64,000 nucleotides of DNA from Gorsachius magnificus (taxonomy: Eukaryota > Chordata > Aves > Pelecaniformes > Ardeidae), in assembly GCA_034008185.1 (NCBI GenBank), contig CM067086.1, positions 70,106,286-70,170,285 on the forward strand. The letters run 5' to 3'. The notes under the pieces were generated by a model. That model was not told the DNA's origin and did not search any database. It saw only the letters and a list, made by a program, of their open reading frames with translations. Numbering within the stretch: position 1 is the first letter of the stretch; the number at the start of each line of letters is the position of its first letter. The position numbers were made by a program, and so were the translations under genes. Below, piece by piece: positions 10,701-22,434 of the stretch.

Positions 10701-13501
10701 TATATGTGTATTTTTTTTTATTTTGCTTTGGAAGAAGTGGCTGAGCCTGGGATGGATCTGCTGCACATGGAAATGGGACCAGTACCTGGGTCTGGAAAAT
10801 CAAAGGTGGGGATGAGTCTCCAGCTCCCTGGGCGAGAGCCTCCCTGCCTCACCCGGGTGCAGGGGCTGGGCTGGGCCAGCTGAGCATCACCTGCGTGACT
10901 GGTGCAGAACCGAAACGGTAGCCAAGAAAGCGCTGTCCTGCTGTGATACCCAGTTTAGTAAATAAATTTTGGATTATACGCTAGAGCGGTGCGTTTCAGC
11001 TCCTGCAGTCATTCCACATAACTCCCCCCGTGACACACGCTCTGAGGGAATACATTATCCCATCAATGAAGATAAAAGGCTGTGCTACATAATATAAAGC
11101 CAATCAATACTAATAGCAGAGCAAAACATACAATTCTTGTTTCCATCTTCTGTTGGGCTACCATCAATATCAAAATACCCCCTCTGTATGCGCGTGTATT
11201 GAATAATTCAGAGGGGAAAAAGAAGGTTAAAAATGTTAACAAGCAGAGCTCTTCAGTAGAAATGTATTTTCGGTGCTTTACTTTCTTCTTTATTGATATT
11301 CTACCTTTGCAGAGTACAGATTCCAGGAGGCATCGCAGAGTCCCTGGGGGTGCTTTTTCTGTTCCGGGGGCACGGCCCATAGCCTGGGAGAGCCGTCCAG
11401 AGCGCGGGCAGCAGCGGAGGCTCCGGGTGCAGTAGCTGAGGCTTCTTTCCTGGTAATAATTCAGGCAGAGAATTTCTAGATTAGCTAAATTGGATCAAAG
11501 CGTGGCAATACAGCGCACCAATCGCTTTTACAGGACACATAGTTTAAAATGAACAAATAATTTTGACAGAAAACTCTGAGCAGCTGAAGATAAATTAATG
11601 CAATTTTTTTTGAAAAAGCTTCAATATATCTTATACCAGGATTGACCATTAACATAGTTTATATTCAAAATACTTTTACTGAAGCTTTCTTTTTTTTTTT
11701 TTGTTTAATTCCAGTTTAATAAAATGTTGATGGGGGATGAGTAATAAGTTGTCTTTGGGCATCTCAACAGCAATCATTATTTTCCATTTAAAATTGAATT
11801 ACATTTAAATCTTGGTTGTATCCATTCTAATAGCAACAAATGTTCCACCATTATCTTAATACACTGCAATTTATCACCTCGGAAAATAAATAAATAAATC
11901 AGTCTACTAAAGACGGGCAGGAAACCATCAGGACCCAGAGACCGAAGGAAGAGGTTGCTCTGGGGGGCATGAAAGGCGCCGTGCAGTTGTGTGACACCGG
12001 TCATTCCCTTTAAGAGACGAAACAAAACTCCGTCCTTCAGAAACACGGAATTCTCGTTAGCTTGATAAGAACTTCCCCACTGTTTAAAATGTCCCAGCTG
12101 CATGAGAGTGAGCTTTGAGCCACAGCCACTGGGCCCTTCCCCTGCCGGCTGTCTCCTCACCACCTCGGAGGCACCACTTGCTCCTTCCCAGCCTTGGTTC
12201 CTCCCAAATTCTGCTCCGCCACAAGCAGGGGCTGCTCGTGCAAGTGGAGGCAGCTGCCCGGGGGGTACTGAGGCTGTGGGCTCCTGCGCTCCCAGAGGAA
12301 GAGCAGGGTGGCAAAGCCTCCTGAGAACCATGCAGCAAGGTGGTCCGGGATCTGGCAAAGCCCACGCTGGTCTTTCTGCTCTCTGGTTATGGCTGCTGTG
12401 AAGGAGACGTTTGTCTGATGAGTGTTAACATCTGACGAAAGCCATCCAAAAGGCTTGCTTTCCCACTGCCACCTTCCTATGGATTTGGGGCTCCACGTGG
12501 AAAATCCCAGAGCCAGATGGCTGGAGAGCCGCCTGCTGCCTCCCGGCGGTGCAGGGCGCTGGCGGGACGAGGCGCTGGCTGCGCAGTTCCTTGGTGACTC
12601 AGGGACCTGGGAAGATGGCTTTTAGCTGAACACCACAGTAAAGTACCAGGACGTGGGCGTTTTACTGACTGATGCAAAATATTGTGGGAACCCTGCCCAG
12701 AGTGATAAGCCGCTGCGAGAACAGCGCTTATGGGGGGGGAACTGTAAGCAAAGGAAAGTGCCAGGCTGGTGTTTACCTCCAGAAAATGCTCCTGATGCAA
12801 ACTTTTTAAAAGTGAACTTTTAATTCAATAAAGCTGCCCCCTCAAACCAATTCTATTCCAGTCCTTGAGAGGAGACAACCTCTTAAGTCCCAGGCAAAAT
12901 GTTAATAAACTTTCATGTGGTGGGTTCTTTTCCCTAATTCAGTAATAGCTGTCAGCACCTTTCTTTTCCCACCTTAACAGGTTAATATGCTGTGCTGCCT
13001 CCAGCCTGCCCTGTGCTTATTAATTAACAGCCCCTTCAGAATGGATTTTCATTCCTTTTTTTTTTTTTTGTGCAGTGGGAACAGCCATTGGCATTTCATG
13101 GCCTGGTGGACATCATTGGGCAAGACCTTCCGCAGGGGAAAATCTGCCTCTTTCGGGACCTTTCACCAGGCGTCCACACCCCCCGGGTGTGAAACACCGA
13201 TGTTGTGCTGTGCTCACCTCCTCCCCAGGCACCGTGCGGGGACAGGGAGCTGCGGGAGCCTCTCTCGCTGCTACGAGGTGGCCCCTTCCTCTATCCAGAG
13301 ACCGGTTCTTCTCACAGCAGCAGCAAACAGCAGCTGAACATCGCCTGCTTCTCTTTCTGGGTGGTGTGTGCTACACATCCGATGTCCTGGCTGCAGCAAA
13401 TGCTGCCGCCAGCCCCCGGCGGTCCCCAGCATCCCAGGGCGAGTGGTCCAGGTGAGGTAGGTACATGTGGCCCCATGTTCGACGGTAGCTCCTCGTATGG
13501 A
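10701..13501. other. Unique non-coding stretch
   Basis: No gene found. Contains AT-rich DNA at 11560-11900 with a T13 run (11690-11702), a short AAAT run near 11884-11900 and a T14 run at 13056-13069. GC-rich blocks at 12110-12340 and 13140-13470 give long open frames (for example 193 codons on the minus strand at 11777-12358) with no recognisable motif, overlapped on both strands. Confidence 0.5.
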
Positions 13502-13882
13502 CTGTTGGAGCGGGTCCAGAGGAGGGCTACTAAAATGCTCCGAGGGCCGGAGCCCCTCTGCTCCGAGGCCAGGCTGGGAGAGTTGGGGGTGTTCAGCCTG
13601 GAGCAGAGGAGGCTGCGGGCAGAGCTGAGTGCGGCCGCTCAGGGCTTCAAGGGGGCCCAGAGGAAAGGGGGGGACAAGCTTTGTAGTAGGGCCAGCTGGG
13701 ACAGGACAAGGGGGGATGGCTTGAAACTGAAGCAGGGGAGGGTTAGACTGGATCTAAGGAGGAAATTCTTTCCAGTGAGGGTGGTGAAACCCTGGCAGGG
13801 GTTACCCAGAGAGGTGGTGGAGGCCCCATCCCTGGGAACATTCCAGGCCAGGTTGGACGGGGCTCTGAGCAACCTGATCTAG
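13205..13882 (+). pseudogene. Chance in-frame fusion of flanking DNA with CR1 ORF2 tail
   Basis: An open frame of 225 codons. The first 99 come from unique GC-rich flank with no known motif, and the last 126 from the CR1 copy starting at 13502 ([12 protein letters not shown] to SNLI). The join falls exactly at the CR1 5' truncation point. A long open frame is expected by chance in GC-rich DNA next to a young element. Nothing here shows transcription or a host gene. Conservation in other birds lacking the insertion would be needed to argue otherwise. Confidence 0.5.
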
Positions 13883-13957
13883 TTAGTGGTGTCCCTGCTC
13901 ACTGCAGGGGGGTTGGACCTCTGGGGGTCCCTTCCAACCCAAACCATTCTATGATTT
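13502..13957 (+). mobile_element. CR1 LINE 3' fragment, GC-rich first group
   Basis: A plus-strand copy. It begins abruptly at CTGTTGGAGCGGGTCCAG and encodes [45 protein letters not shown] and [18 protein letters not shown], then the stop. The untranslated tail follows (GGGGTCCCTTCCAACCC) and a single ATTCTATGATT octamer at about 13947-13957. The coding part is fully open for about 126 codons. It lacks the 74-bp deletion of the copy at the window start and the frameshift of the copy at 21914, so it is well preserved. Confidence 0.96.
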
Positions 13958-16900
13958 AGGTTATAACACTTGGATAAAATCAAAATAAACTTCCTGCTGT
14001 CTTAGGGCAGGCGAGGATATCACCCCCTTTGCCTGGTGACTGTCCCCCTGCAATGAAATCCTCCTCCCTACCTGCTGGATTACCACAGTACATGCTGTCG
14101 TACCGAGAGAGATTTATCAACTGTGCAAATCAATATGTTTCTTAAATTAACTGGACTAGGGCAGCAGCAAGACTGCCTGAGCCAAACGCAATCTCACGCT
14201 GCCACGGACATGGAATATAACGCTTCCCAAGGCTGCTAAGCCCCGTCTTACACCGTGTCTTTGTTCTGCCATTCTTCCCACCCTGCCCCATTATTAACGG
14301 GGTCTTCGCTCCCCCTGTTTTGGCCTTGCTTCAGCCGAATTTCATGTTCCTCGTAAGTGGGTAAGAGCAGCCCAGCACGGCTTTCCAGCGAGGGTCGGGC
14401 TGCTCCCCGCAGAGGTGGCCGAGGCACGCGCGCGCTTCTGCTCAGCTGGGCTGCAGGACCCTTCTGCGCATTGCGTCCTCCCTCTCTCGCCGAGACGATC
14501 GATTTCCAGGTCGCACCCGTCGCACGCTTTCTTCCAGGCGCGCCCGCCCCGCGGCATTCACTTTGTCTGGCAAACGTGTTATTTTATCAAAGAATAAGGT
14601 CGCGGTATTAGAGATGAACGCTCAGAGAAAGCCACAGCTTGGCTGCGCAGCAGTAACGAACTGCATGGATTATTTAGGTTTTTTTTTTTTATTGCACTGC
14701 TGTATTCTGTGGTAGCCTGTGTGTGTTAGGCACAGCATACTCTGGCTGAATGCCTGTATTTCAGCACAGGATAACACTGTAATGATGAAAATGGGAAAGA
14801 CAAGTGATTCATTTCTCAAAATTAGCTGTATCCCCGTGCTTCAGACAACTGGCCATGATACGATGCCTGAGCCTTAAAGAAAATGACATAAAACTATTTA
14901 CCCGTATTCAGCAGCGGCCAGCAGGACTTCATGCTGATGTACTGTCAACATATCTCCTCAGCCTTATGTTTAATTCAGCGCAGAGCTTGTAGTGGAATAA
15001 CATCAAGTCAAGCTTTTATTAAAATTTCCGTACTTGAAGTCTCAAAGCAACCGGTGTCATTAGAGTTTAAGCATGGTGGTGCATCAGGAACCAGGAGAGT
15101 TGTTAGGTGGAACAAGAACATTTCAAGATTAGCGCTGGATTCAATTAACCAGCTCCTGCTCTTTATTCCGCAGCTCCCTCGGGGCGCCTGTCGCCGTGCG
15201 GGTGAGTCCGGCGAGGGGGGTCCCTGCCCGGCGCCCCCGGCCCGTGTCTGGACAAGCCACCGCTGCTCAGTGGGTAGGATGGGCTCCTGGTTCTTACCAA
15301 GGGATTAGCGTTGCTCGAGACCTCCCGAGGCTCCCCCTCAGCATCTTGTGGGTTGGAGGCAGTAACGGACTCTCCATCCTGTTTTATCCAAGTACCCGAC
15401 GTGCTTGGCATCACTCGGGCATGGCAAGAGGCTCCTGTCATTCCAGAACAGAAGTGACCTGTACGGTGCTGTAGGCTGGGAATAGATGGGTTGGCTCATA
15501 CATTTCAATCAGTATCTCTGAGGGCTTTTCCTAATTTTTTGTGGCTGAACGTGGTCTGCATTTCCAGTGTGAAGCAGAAGGAGCTACAGAGCCAGTGATC
15601 CGGATAGTGGAGGGCAACCCACTCCAGGAACCATGTAGTCATTAGTTACCAGAGAATTATTAATGTTGAGCTTCGTTTCAGTTGCAAGGTCTGGTGTTAG
15701 GTGGAAGCAATCAGGAGGAAGAACAGTTCAGATTTTTATAAAATAAAAACTTTAGGGATAGGAAAAAAATAAAGGTGAGGGGAGAATTTAAAATGCCCAT
15801 GTAAAGGTAAATATTGACAATAGGAACCTGAATAATCTGGGCTGGGAAGGACTATTTTAAGTCTTGCAGAAAACAGGTCCACTGAGAAGCCATGAGCCTC
15901 CTGAGATGGGTGACCCGGTGCCCCAGGTGGTCACTGCTCTGCGCCCAAAGCCGAGGACAGCCAGGAAGGGGCTGGAAGCCTTTCACCCCCCTTCGACCTC
16001 CTCTCTGTTTGGGGGCTGGAGGATGCTCTTACCCAAACTGATAAACTGCTCCAACATTGCCATCTGGGGAGGGACTCGAGTTCTGCCTGTGCCTGAGGTT
16101 CAGGGCGTCCTGCTCTGCTGGGGGGAGGCAGTGTCTCTGTGGCAAGCGAGGAGATTTAGGATGGCAAAGAGGAAAGGAGTTTTCTTGTCAAGGACAGCTA
16201 ATGATATACTTTATTAAATGACTGGAAGAGGCCCTGTGGAAGTGCTGGCTGTATTATGGAGATGTATGAACCCCCGGGGGCTGCTTGAGAGTCCCCGGTG
16301 GCTGGTGTGGCCCCGGCAGAGACCATCCCTGTTAGCCCCATGCCGGGCAGCCCTCCTCTGGCAGGGAGAGGGGGGCAGAGCCCCGCTACCGTTGGGTAGG
16401 GGAAGGCAGAGTCATTTTCTGACAGCACATTTAATTAAAACACATCTTTTGCCTAATTCCTTACATAGACATCAGTGTAAATAGCGAAGAAAGAGCCAGA
16501 CTGACTGTCAGGTTGGTTTTCCTCCGGTGGTGACTCATAACAGCGCTGCACCTCCAGCGTCAGCTTAAATAATATCCAGGAACAGGCAGCCAAGGCTCTC
16601 CTGAGCTGTACAGAGCTGAGCTAAGGTATGCCATGAGTCCTGCCAGGGCCTTTTGCACCTTGAAGACAAAAAAGGTTTCTAAACATGGTGCATTTCCAGC
16701 TTTCCTGTGGCTCGTGCAAAAAGCAGCAGAGTGCCTGTGTGAAAAACGGAACTTAGGTTTCTTGTGACGCTTGAGCAGGTAGAAACCTTCTTGCAGGACA
16801 TCCACGGGGCTGCACGGCAGCTCGGAGGGCCAAAAGGCGAGTGAGCACCAGCACTTCTGTCACCCCAAGAGAGGTGCTGGGCAGGGGGAGCCCTCCTCCT

Positions 16901-18495
16901 CCTGTCCCCACATGTTTAAGGGACACAGAGGTGCGTCCTTCACACGCAGGTCACTGCTGAGATGACCCATGCAGAATCTCCACCACGGAGGAAGAAATGG
17001 CAATGGTGGGAGCTGAGTCCCCACCGCTGCCGGAGTCACGTCCATTTGTGTTTCTGTTTAAGTGCATTAGAGACCAAGGAGCCACAATGACATGGAAAGG
17101 ATGAGTGCGCTCATACTCATAGACATTTATCCTCATGTCGTGACAAAACCCACAAAACTGCTGCCTCTGAGCAAGCATTTTTATCTTTTGTGTATAGACC
17201 TCAGGTAGATCTGGTTCTTGCATTCTTCATAAGAAGCTGTTTTCTGGTCATCCCATGTTTTAGCACTTGATGACTTCTCCTGATGAGTGATGCCCTGGTG
17301 GCAGGGCTTAGGTGGGGGTTACCCCTCTGCTCCCCCCTGGGACTCACTGTGGTGGGACATAAAACCTCTGGGCTGCAGAAGAGAAGCGATGAAGACAGCG
17401 GTGCAGGCGGGAAGCTGTGGCTGGGTAAGGGGCAGGTCTCACACCGTTTGTCCTGGCGCAGGTGCTTCCCATAACATTCCATGAATTTGAGCAGGGAGGA
17501 AGCTCACTCAAACACTCGGCGTTCATTCCGTGCACCTCATTCCTCTCCGCTTCGCCACTCGCAGGCACAGCCAGCAGTTTCGCTTCCAGAGTTTCCCACC
17601 CTGCTCTTTGCTCTGCTGACATTGGAGAGGATCCATGCGCACACTGAGGCCAAACATTGCAAACCTGCCAATGTTTTTAAGAAGTTCCCCTTTTCTGCTG
17701 CGAGCCCCCGTAGGTGCTGCCTTGTGCCAGCCGCTCGCTCCAGCTGGGCTGGCAGCACGGGGGCACAGCACCGGCGCCACCACCTAGGCACGTCAGCCTG
17801 TCTGCAGCAGTATTTAAACCATATCTAGGTAGGTAATTAAGATAAAAGTGTAAAAAAATAAAATAAATAAATCCCTTTTCTGGAAGGTATGACTTATTGG
17901 AACAGAATATCTTATGTGGGAACACGAAAACTGGCAAATGGGAATAATTTCATGCAATGTGTAATTAAAGTGTACAACTTATTATCACTGGGGGTTGCTA
18001 CAGCAAATAATTTACACAAATTCTGAAGGAAGGGAAAATGCACACAGCTAACAACACTACCTGGTTATCTGCCTTTGTGGTGAAAGAACGGAGTTGGTGA
18101 AGCCTTGCTGCTGGCGCTGAGCGCCGGGACTCTTCTGGTTTGCTGCCACGGAAGGAAAGCACGGCTTGTCTTGGTTTTGTTTTCTTACACTCATATTTGG
18201 GGTGGGTATTTGGCACACTCTAATTTAAAATGCATTTTCATGAGAATTTTTATGTTATTATTTTTGAGTAGTTGGCACGGAACATTTCTGTTATAAAGCT
18301 TCCCCTCCTTCCCTCCCTTTTCCCTGGGAGGGGTTGGGAGGTGGAAGAAGATTCTTTGGATATACTTGACCAATCTGAAGGTCACTTTTCATGGAATGAA
18401 GCTGTTCTCAGAACAATTTAACTCTTCTTTTTCGCCTTAATTTTGTGCTTTAGTTATCAATGCTTAGTTACTAATGGTAACTAGTTAGTTTAGTT
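13958..18495. other. Unique non-coding stretch with a small CpG-rich patch
   Basis: No gene found in about 4.5 kb. 14360-14560 is CpG-rich (clusters such as GCACGCGCGCGC, CGCCGAGACGATCGAT and GGCGCGCCCGCCCCGCGG), the densest CpG patch in the window. A second GC-rich patch lies at 15170-15260. T12 run at 14679-14690. AT-rich DNA at 17815-17990 and 18190-18290. No reading frame has a known signature. Confidence 0.5.
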
Positions 18496-18674
18496 CATAG
18501 AATCATAGAATCACAGAATGGTTTGTGTGGGAAGGGACCCCCAGAGGTCACCCAGCCCAACCCCCTGCAGGAGCAGGGACACCTTGAACCACATCAGGTT
18601 GCTCACAGCCCCCTCCAACCTGGCCTGGAATGGTCCCAGGGATGGGGCCTCCACCCCCTCTCTGGGCAACCCAT
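18496..18674 (-). mobile_element. CR1 LINE tail, 179 bp, first group
   Basis: CATAGAATCATAGAATCACAGAATGG, read here as repeated CATAGAAT octamers, then GGGAAGGGACCCCCAGAGG and CACCCAGCCCAACC. It ends at CTCTGGGCAACCC where the strongly AT-rich flank begins. Almost identical in content to the first 180 bases of the copy at 21914 and to 1-150. Only the 3' untranslated tail and the last codons of ORF2 (reverse strand) remain. Confidence 0.95.
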
Positions 18675-18984
18675 TCCTGTTAATAATTACCAAGTAATTA
18701 TAAATTAAGAGTACGTAGATTTGTATTTGTTTACTTATTTGTTATATATTTATGTTATTTAAGTAATTAATTATTATTTAATCTGTGTATTTAGTTTGTT
18801 ATTCAGTTACTGATTAAGGTTTCATTCCCAATGTCCAATTATCAAAGGCTCAGGCCACGGGGGGGTGACCAGTGCGTGCCACCCGCCCTCGGCAGCCTCC
18901 CGGGACTGGGGTGCCAGTGGTGGCCGTGGCTCTCTGGGGCAGACAGTGTGAGCCCGGAGGAAGGTTTGCTTTGCTAATTAAAGG

Positions 18985-19030
18985 GCTGACACTGAGCATT
19001 CCTAAAAAAAGGCGGCTGCACAGTGTCAGC
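18985..19030. repeat. 10-bp perfect inverted repeat (stem-loop)
   Basis: GCTGACACTG at 18985-18994 is mirrored exactly by CAGTGTCAGC at 19021-19030, with a 26-bp spacer containing an A7 run. A TAATTA core sits just upstream at 18975-18980. It could form a hairpin or mark paired binding sites for a TGACA-binding factor (TALE homeodomain type). The stem is too short for a typical microRNA precursor. The palindrome is certain; the function is a guess. Confidence 0.8.
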
Positions 19031-21461
19031 TCATGTAACAGCTAAATGGGATTTGGAGTTAAAGAGCGATTCACACTTCCTGAAAGGTTTATAGCTTTGA
19101 GTATATTAATTATGACAAACTGATTACTTCCCTGCATTTCACGGCGCTCGTAGGGAAAGCTGTTTTGCAGCTTAGGCTCGTACGCGCCTCTCGCTTCCCT
19201 AGAGCTCTTTCCCTTAACCTATTTTGCATTTTGAAGATTTATCACTTCCTTTACCTTTACCTTTTAATTCTTTTCAAAAGAATGTTTTAGTTTTATATGA
19301 AAACAAGCAGTCACCTACTGAACAAGAGCAGCCCTCTCCGATGGCAACTGGGAAAAGGCTACGAAGCCTTTCACCATGTTCCACTCCTCCATCCAGAGAC
19401 AGTTCTCTGCCCTGCCGGTTCAGGAGACCCCATGCACAGCACAGACAGCAAAGCCAGTGGTGGTTTTTTTTTTTTTTTAGACTGAAAAATTAAAAAGGAG
19501 AACTGATGGGGAAAAGAAAGGGTTCCAGCACATTTTGTTTGCATTCTGTCCATTAAATAGTGAAATAATCCAAACCACATCAAGCAAAGAGTCCATATGG
19601 AACAGGGATAATTAAATGATCACGTCAGCATTTCTTTCTCATAGTATTTGGAGCGATGGGTGGGCCGTAGCCCCTGCCTGTTTGCTGTGCTGGGTATCCA
19701 AGCGGATGAGCCCAATGGCCCCCGCGAGGGCGGCTCTTCCCGCACACTCGGTGCAGTCTGACACCCACAAGTCCCCACGAGCCATCAGCTGGAGCACGTG
19801 GCAAGTAAACACCCCGTTTATTTCAGTTTTGGTGGCAAGTCATTGTTGGAACCGCTCGCCAGCAATTTGCCACCTTTATAATTGCACTTTTCTCACTTTC
19901 ACTTGCTCACAGCTCTTTCTCGCCACTCTGCACTGTTCTGGGCAGCCCGAGCCCAGCGCCAGGTCCCCCAGCGGAGGAAGCTGAGCCCCTTCGGAGGGGG
20001 TCGCAGGGAGCAGCAACCTGGGACCTGTTCACACCAGAGTGCTTTATCATCTGCACTTAAGGCAGAAAAAGTGCTCCCTCGGCTCCTGCCCATGTCTGGG
20101 ATGTTCTCGTGCATGGTCCCCGATAGCAGCCCAGTGCATGAGGGCTCACGGGACTGCCTGAGCATCCCCCCTGGGCAGGAGGTCCCTGCTCACCTCCCCG
20201 GCAGGGACTTGTTCATTTTACCAGTCCTCAGCCACCCTCCGCTCGGGCTCGCAGTGGATTTTTGTTTTGGGATAAAAAAACTTATTTCTTCTCTAAGAAT
20301 TTGTAAAGTTGAAGTAGACTGACTGGGTTTAATGTTGCTTTTTGTGCAGCCTGTGGTATCTACACTTTGACTTTCATAAAGCTCAAAGGACAAAAAAGAC
20401 AGCCCCCCATGACCACTGCCACCACTGGGGCTGGGGCTGGCAGCTCCATCTGCCTGAACTCACGTTTGGCTTCCAGCAGTTTCCGTGGTCTAGTCCAGAT
20501 GTGATGCCCTGAATTGCACCACGTAAACGCCACTGCCGCCGCTCAGGATCACCAATCTCCCTCCCCAGCAACTGAACTGGACGTGGGTATTTAGACCCCC
20601 ATGGGCCGTGCCCTGTTTCCACAGGCCAGTTCAGGACGCTGTATGGTGAAATATGGCCATAATAATCCAGGTTTCTGCTCTGTTGGAAAGCAAAATGCCC
20701 TCTTGCAACACAGCAGTGGCATTTCAATATCCTAGAGGCACAGTGGCACGAAATGCTCGGGAAAAGCAGCATCAGGCTCTTTGCCCAGGAGCGGGGAGTT
20801 TCCCTGTTCCCAGACCGAGCCAAAGAGCAGCCACTGAGTCAGGAGAAGCCCTGCACCCGCTGCCCTGTGTGTTGCAGCATTTCCCTCATCATTTGGGGTC
20901 TGTTTCTGGCTGTCACCTTTCTCTATGAGACCCCTCGCTGGCCATCTCAGACCTCCCCTTGCCAGTTGTGAGCTCACCATCCCCAGCTCCCCATCGCCTC
21001 TTTGGCAGCCCCCAGAGGCATCCTCCAGCCTGGCACCCACCCTGCATGGGCACAACAACACCGAGACAATAAATTGATACGGAAATGGCACAAAAAGTTT
21101 AGCTGGCTGACGAGGGATATTTCATTTCCCATCAATTAAAAAAAAAAAAAAGTCAAGCACATGGACCTAGGGTAAAGAAGCCTGCGACAAAACATCTGTG
21201 TGACCTTCCCAGGGTAGCAAAACCATTTGGGGTAAAACGTTGGGAAAAACTGCCCTTTCCATGGGAGCATTATTCCACCGTGAAGCTTACAGCCAGCTCC
21301 TTTAATTGATTGCAAGTGTCTGTCGTTGCCAACGACCCACTAGATTATTCAAAGGAATAATTTTCAGGCAATGACTGTTTCTGTGCTGTGTATTAATCAT
21401 TTACTATTCATTATTTGTGAACTGTGACTGACCACATAAATTGAGTGCACTATTTCTGTTC

Positions 21462-21479
21462 TTCAATTAGGTAATTGAA
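21462..21479. repeat. Perfect 8+8 inverted repeat of homeodomain-like cores
   Basis: TTCAATTA, two G, then TAATTGAA: a perfect palindrome with a 2-bp spacer, made of two inverted TAATTG cores, the kind of site bound by paired homeodomain dimers. A TAATTA follows at 21498-21503 and AATTAATGG near 21541. The sequence around it (21290-21700) is unique and shows no decayed transposon, which fits an enhancer, but conservation is not testable here. Confidence 0.75.
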
Positions 21480-21913
21480 ATGCTCTTTAAATCAGAGTAA
21501 TTAGCAGTATGACTTTTCTGATGAATTATTATTTACCCTAAATTAATGGAAAATTCCAGGACTTCTGAGCTATTATGGCCAGTATTTGGTAGTGATCTGA
21601 ATTCTGTCAGATAACGAGTGGTATGAACTTGTGAATCATCTTGAACAAACCTGACAGCTTCTATTTGTAAAAATATTAACGATTCTGTGTTTTGATAATT
21701 CGGCCAACTTTAACATTTCAGAATATTTCAAACGCAGTTTGTAACCAGAAAGGCATATTCGTTACAGAAGGCACGCGTTTAGTGTCAGCATGCGAACGTC
21801 ACCTCCCCAGGGTGGTGGAAATACCGAATTGTCATGCCCCCTCAGTTCATCAGTGCAGCAGCCGGCCAACAGCCGGTCACGCGAGCTGGAGCGCGTACTG
21901 CGTGTGCTCTTCC

Positions 21914-22434
21914 GAATCATAGAATCATAGAATGGTGTGGGTGGGAAGGGACCCCCAGAGGTCACCCAGCCCAACTCCCCTGCAGGAGCAGGGACACCTT
22001 GAACCACATCAGGTTGCTCACAGCCCCGGCCAACCTGGCCTGGAATGGTCCCAGGGATGGGGCCTCCACCCCCTCTCTGGGCAACCCCTGCCAGGGTTTC
22101 ACCACCCTCACTGGAAAGAATTTCTGCCTTAGATCCAGTCTAACCCTCCCCTGCTTCAGTTTAAAGCCATCCCCCCTTGTCCTGTCCCAGCTGGCCCTAC
22201 TACAAAGCTTGTCCCCCCCTTTCCTCGGGCCCCCTTGAAGCCCTGAGCGGCTGCACTCAGCTCTGCCCGCAGCCTCCTCTGCTCCAGGCTGAACACCCCC
22301 AACTCTCCCAGCCTGGCCTCAGAGCAGAGGGGCTCCAGCCCTCGGAGCATTTTAGTAGCCCTCCCCTGGCCCCGCTCCAACAGCTCCATGTCCTCCTTGT
22401 GCTGGGGGCTCCCGAGCTGGACACAGGGCTCCGT
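21914..22434 (-). mobile_element. CR1 LINE 3' fragment, first group
   Basis: Two CATAGAAT octamers at 21917-21933, then GGTGGGAAGGGACCCCCAGAGG. On the minus strand it encodes [34 protein letters not shown] and SAAAQGFKGA. The frame shifts near 22215, beside the GTCCCCCCC run, a one-base change relative to the copy at 13502. The 5' end is at about 22434, after GGCTCCCGAGCTGGACACAG. Confidence 0.95.

Larger units (their letters stand above)
18675..21913. other. Unique non-coding stretch, candidate regulatory DNA
   Basis: No gene found. 18676-18830 is very AT-rich. 18955-19135 and 21290-21700 combine unique sequence with repeated homeodomain-like TAATTA/TAATTG cores and contain the inverted repeats listed separately. 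19470-19480 ends a T15 run (19464-19478). GC-richer blocks at 19640-20230 and 20380-21000 carry only chance frames. A14 run near 21138-21151. Confidence 0.5.

Noticed and set aside
11777..12358. 193-codon minus-strand frame
   Set aside because: It crosses a GC-rich to AT-rich boundary, low-complexity in part, with no family signature or plausible splice context.
18985..19030. MicroRNA precursor at the inverted repeat
   Set aside because: A 10-bp stem is far shorter than the roughly 30-bp stem of a precursor, and the arms do not extend by pairing beyond it.
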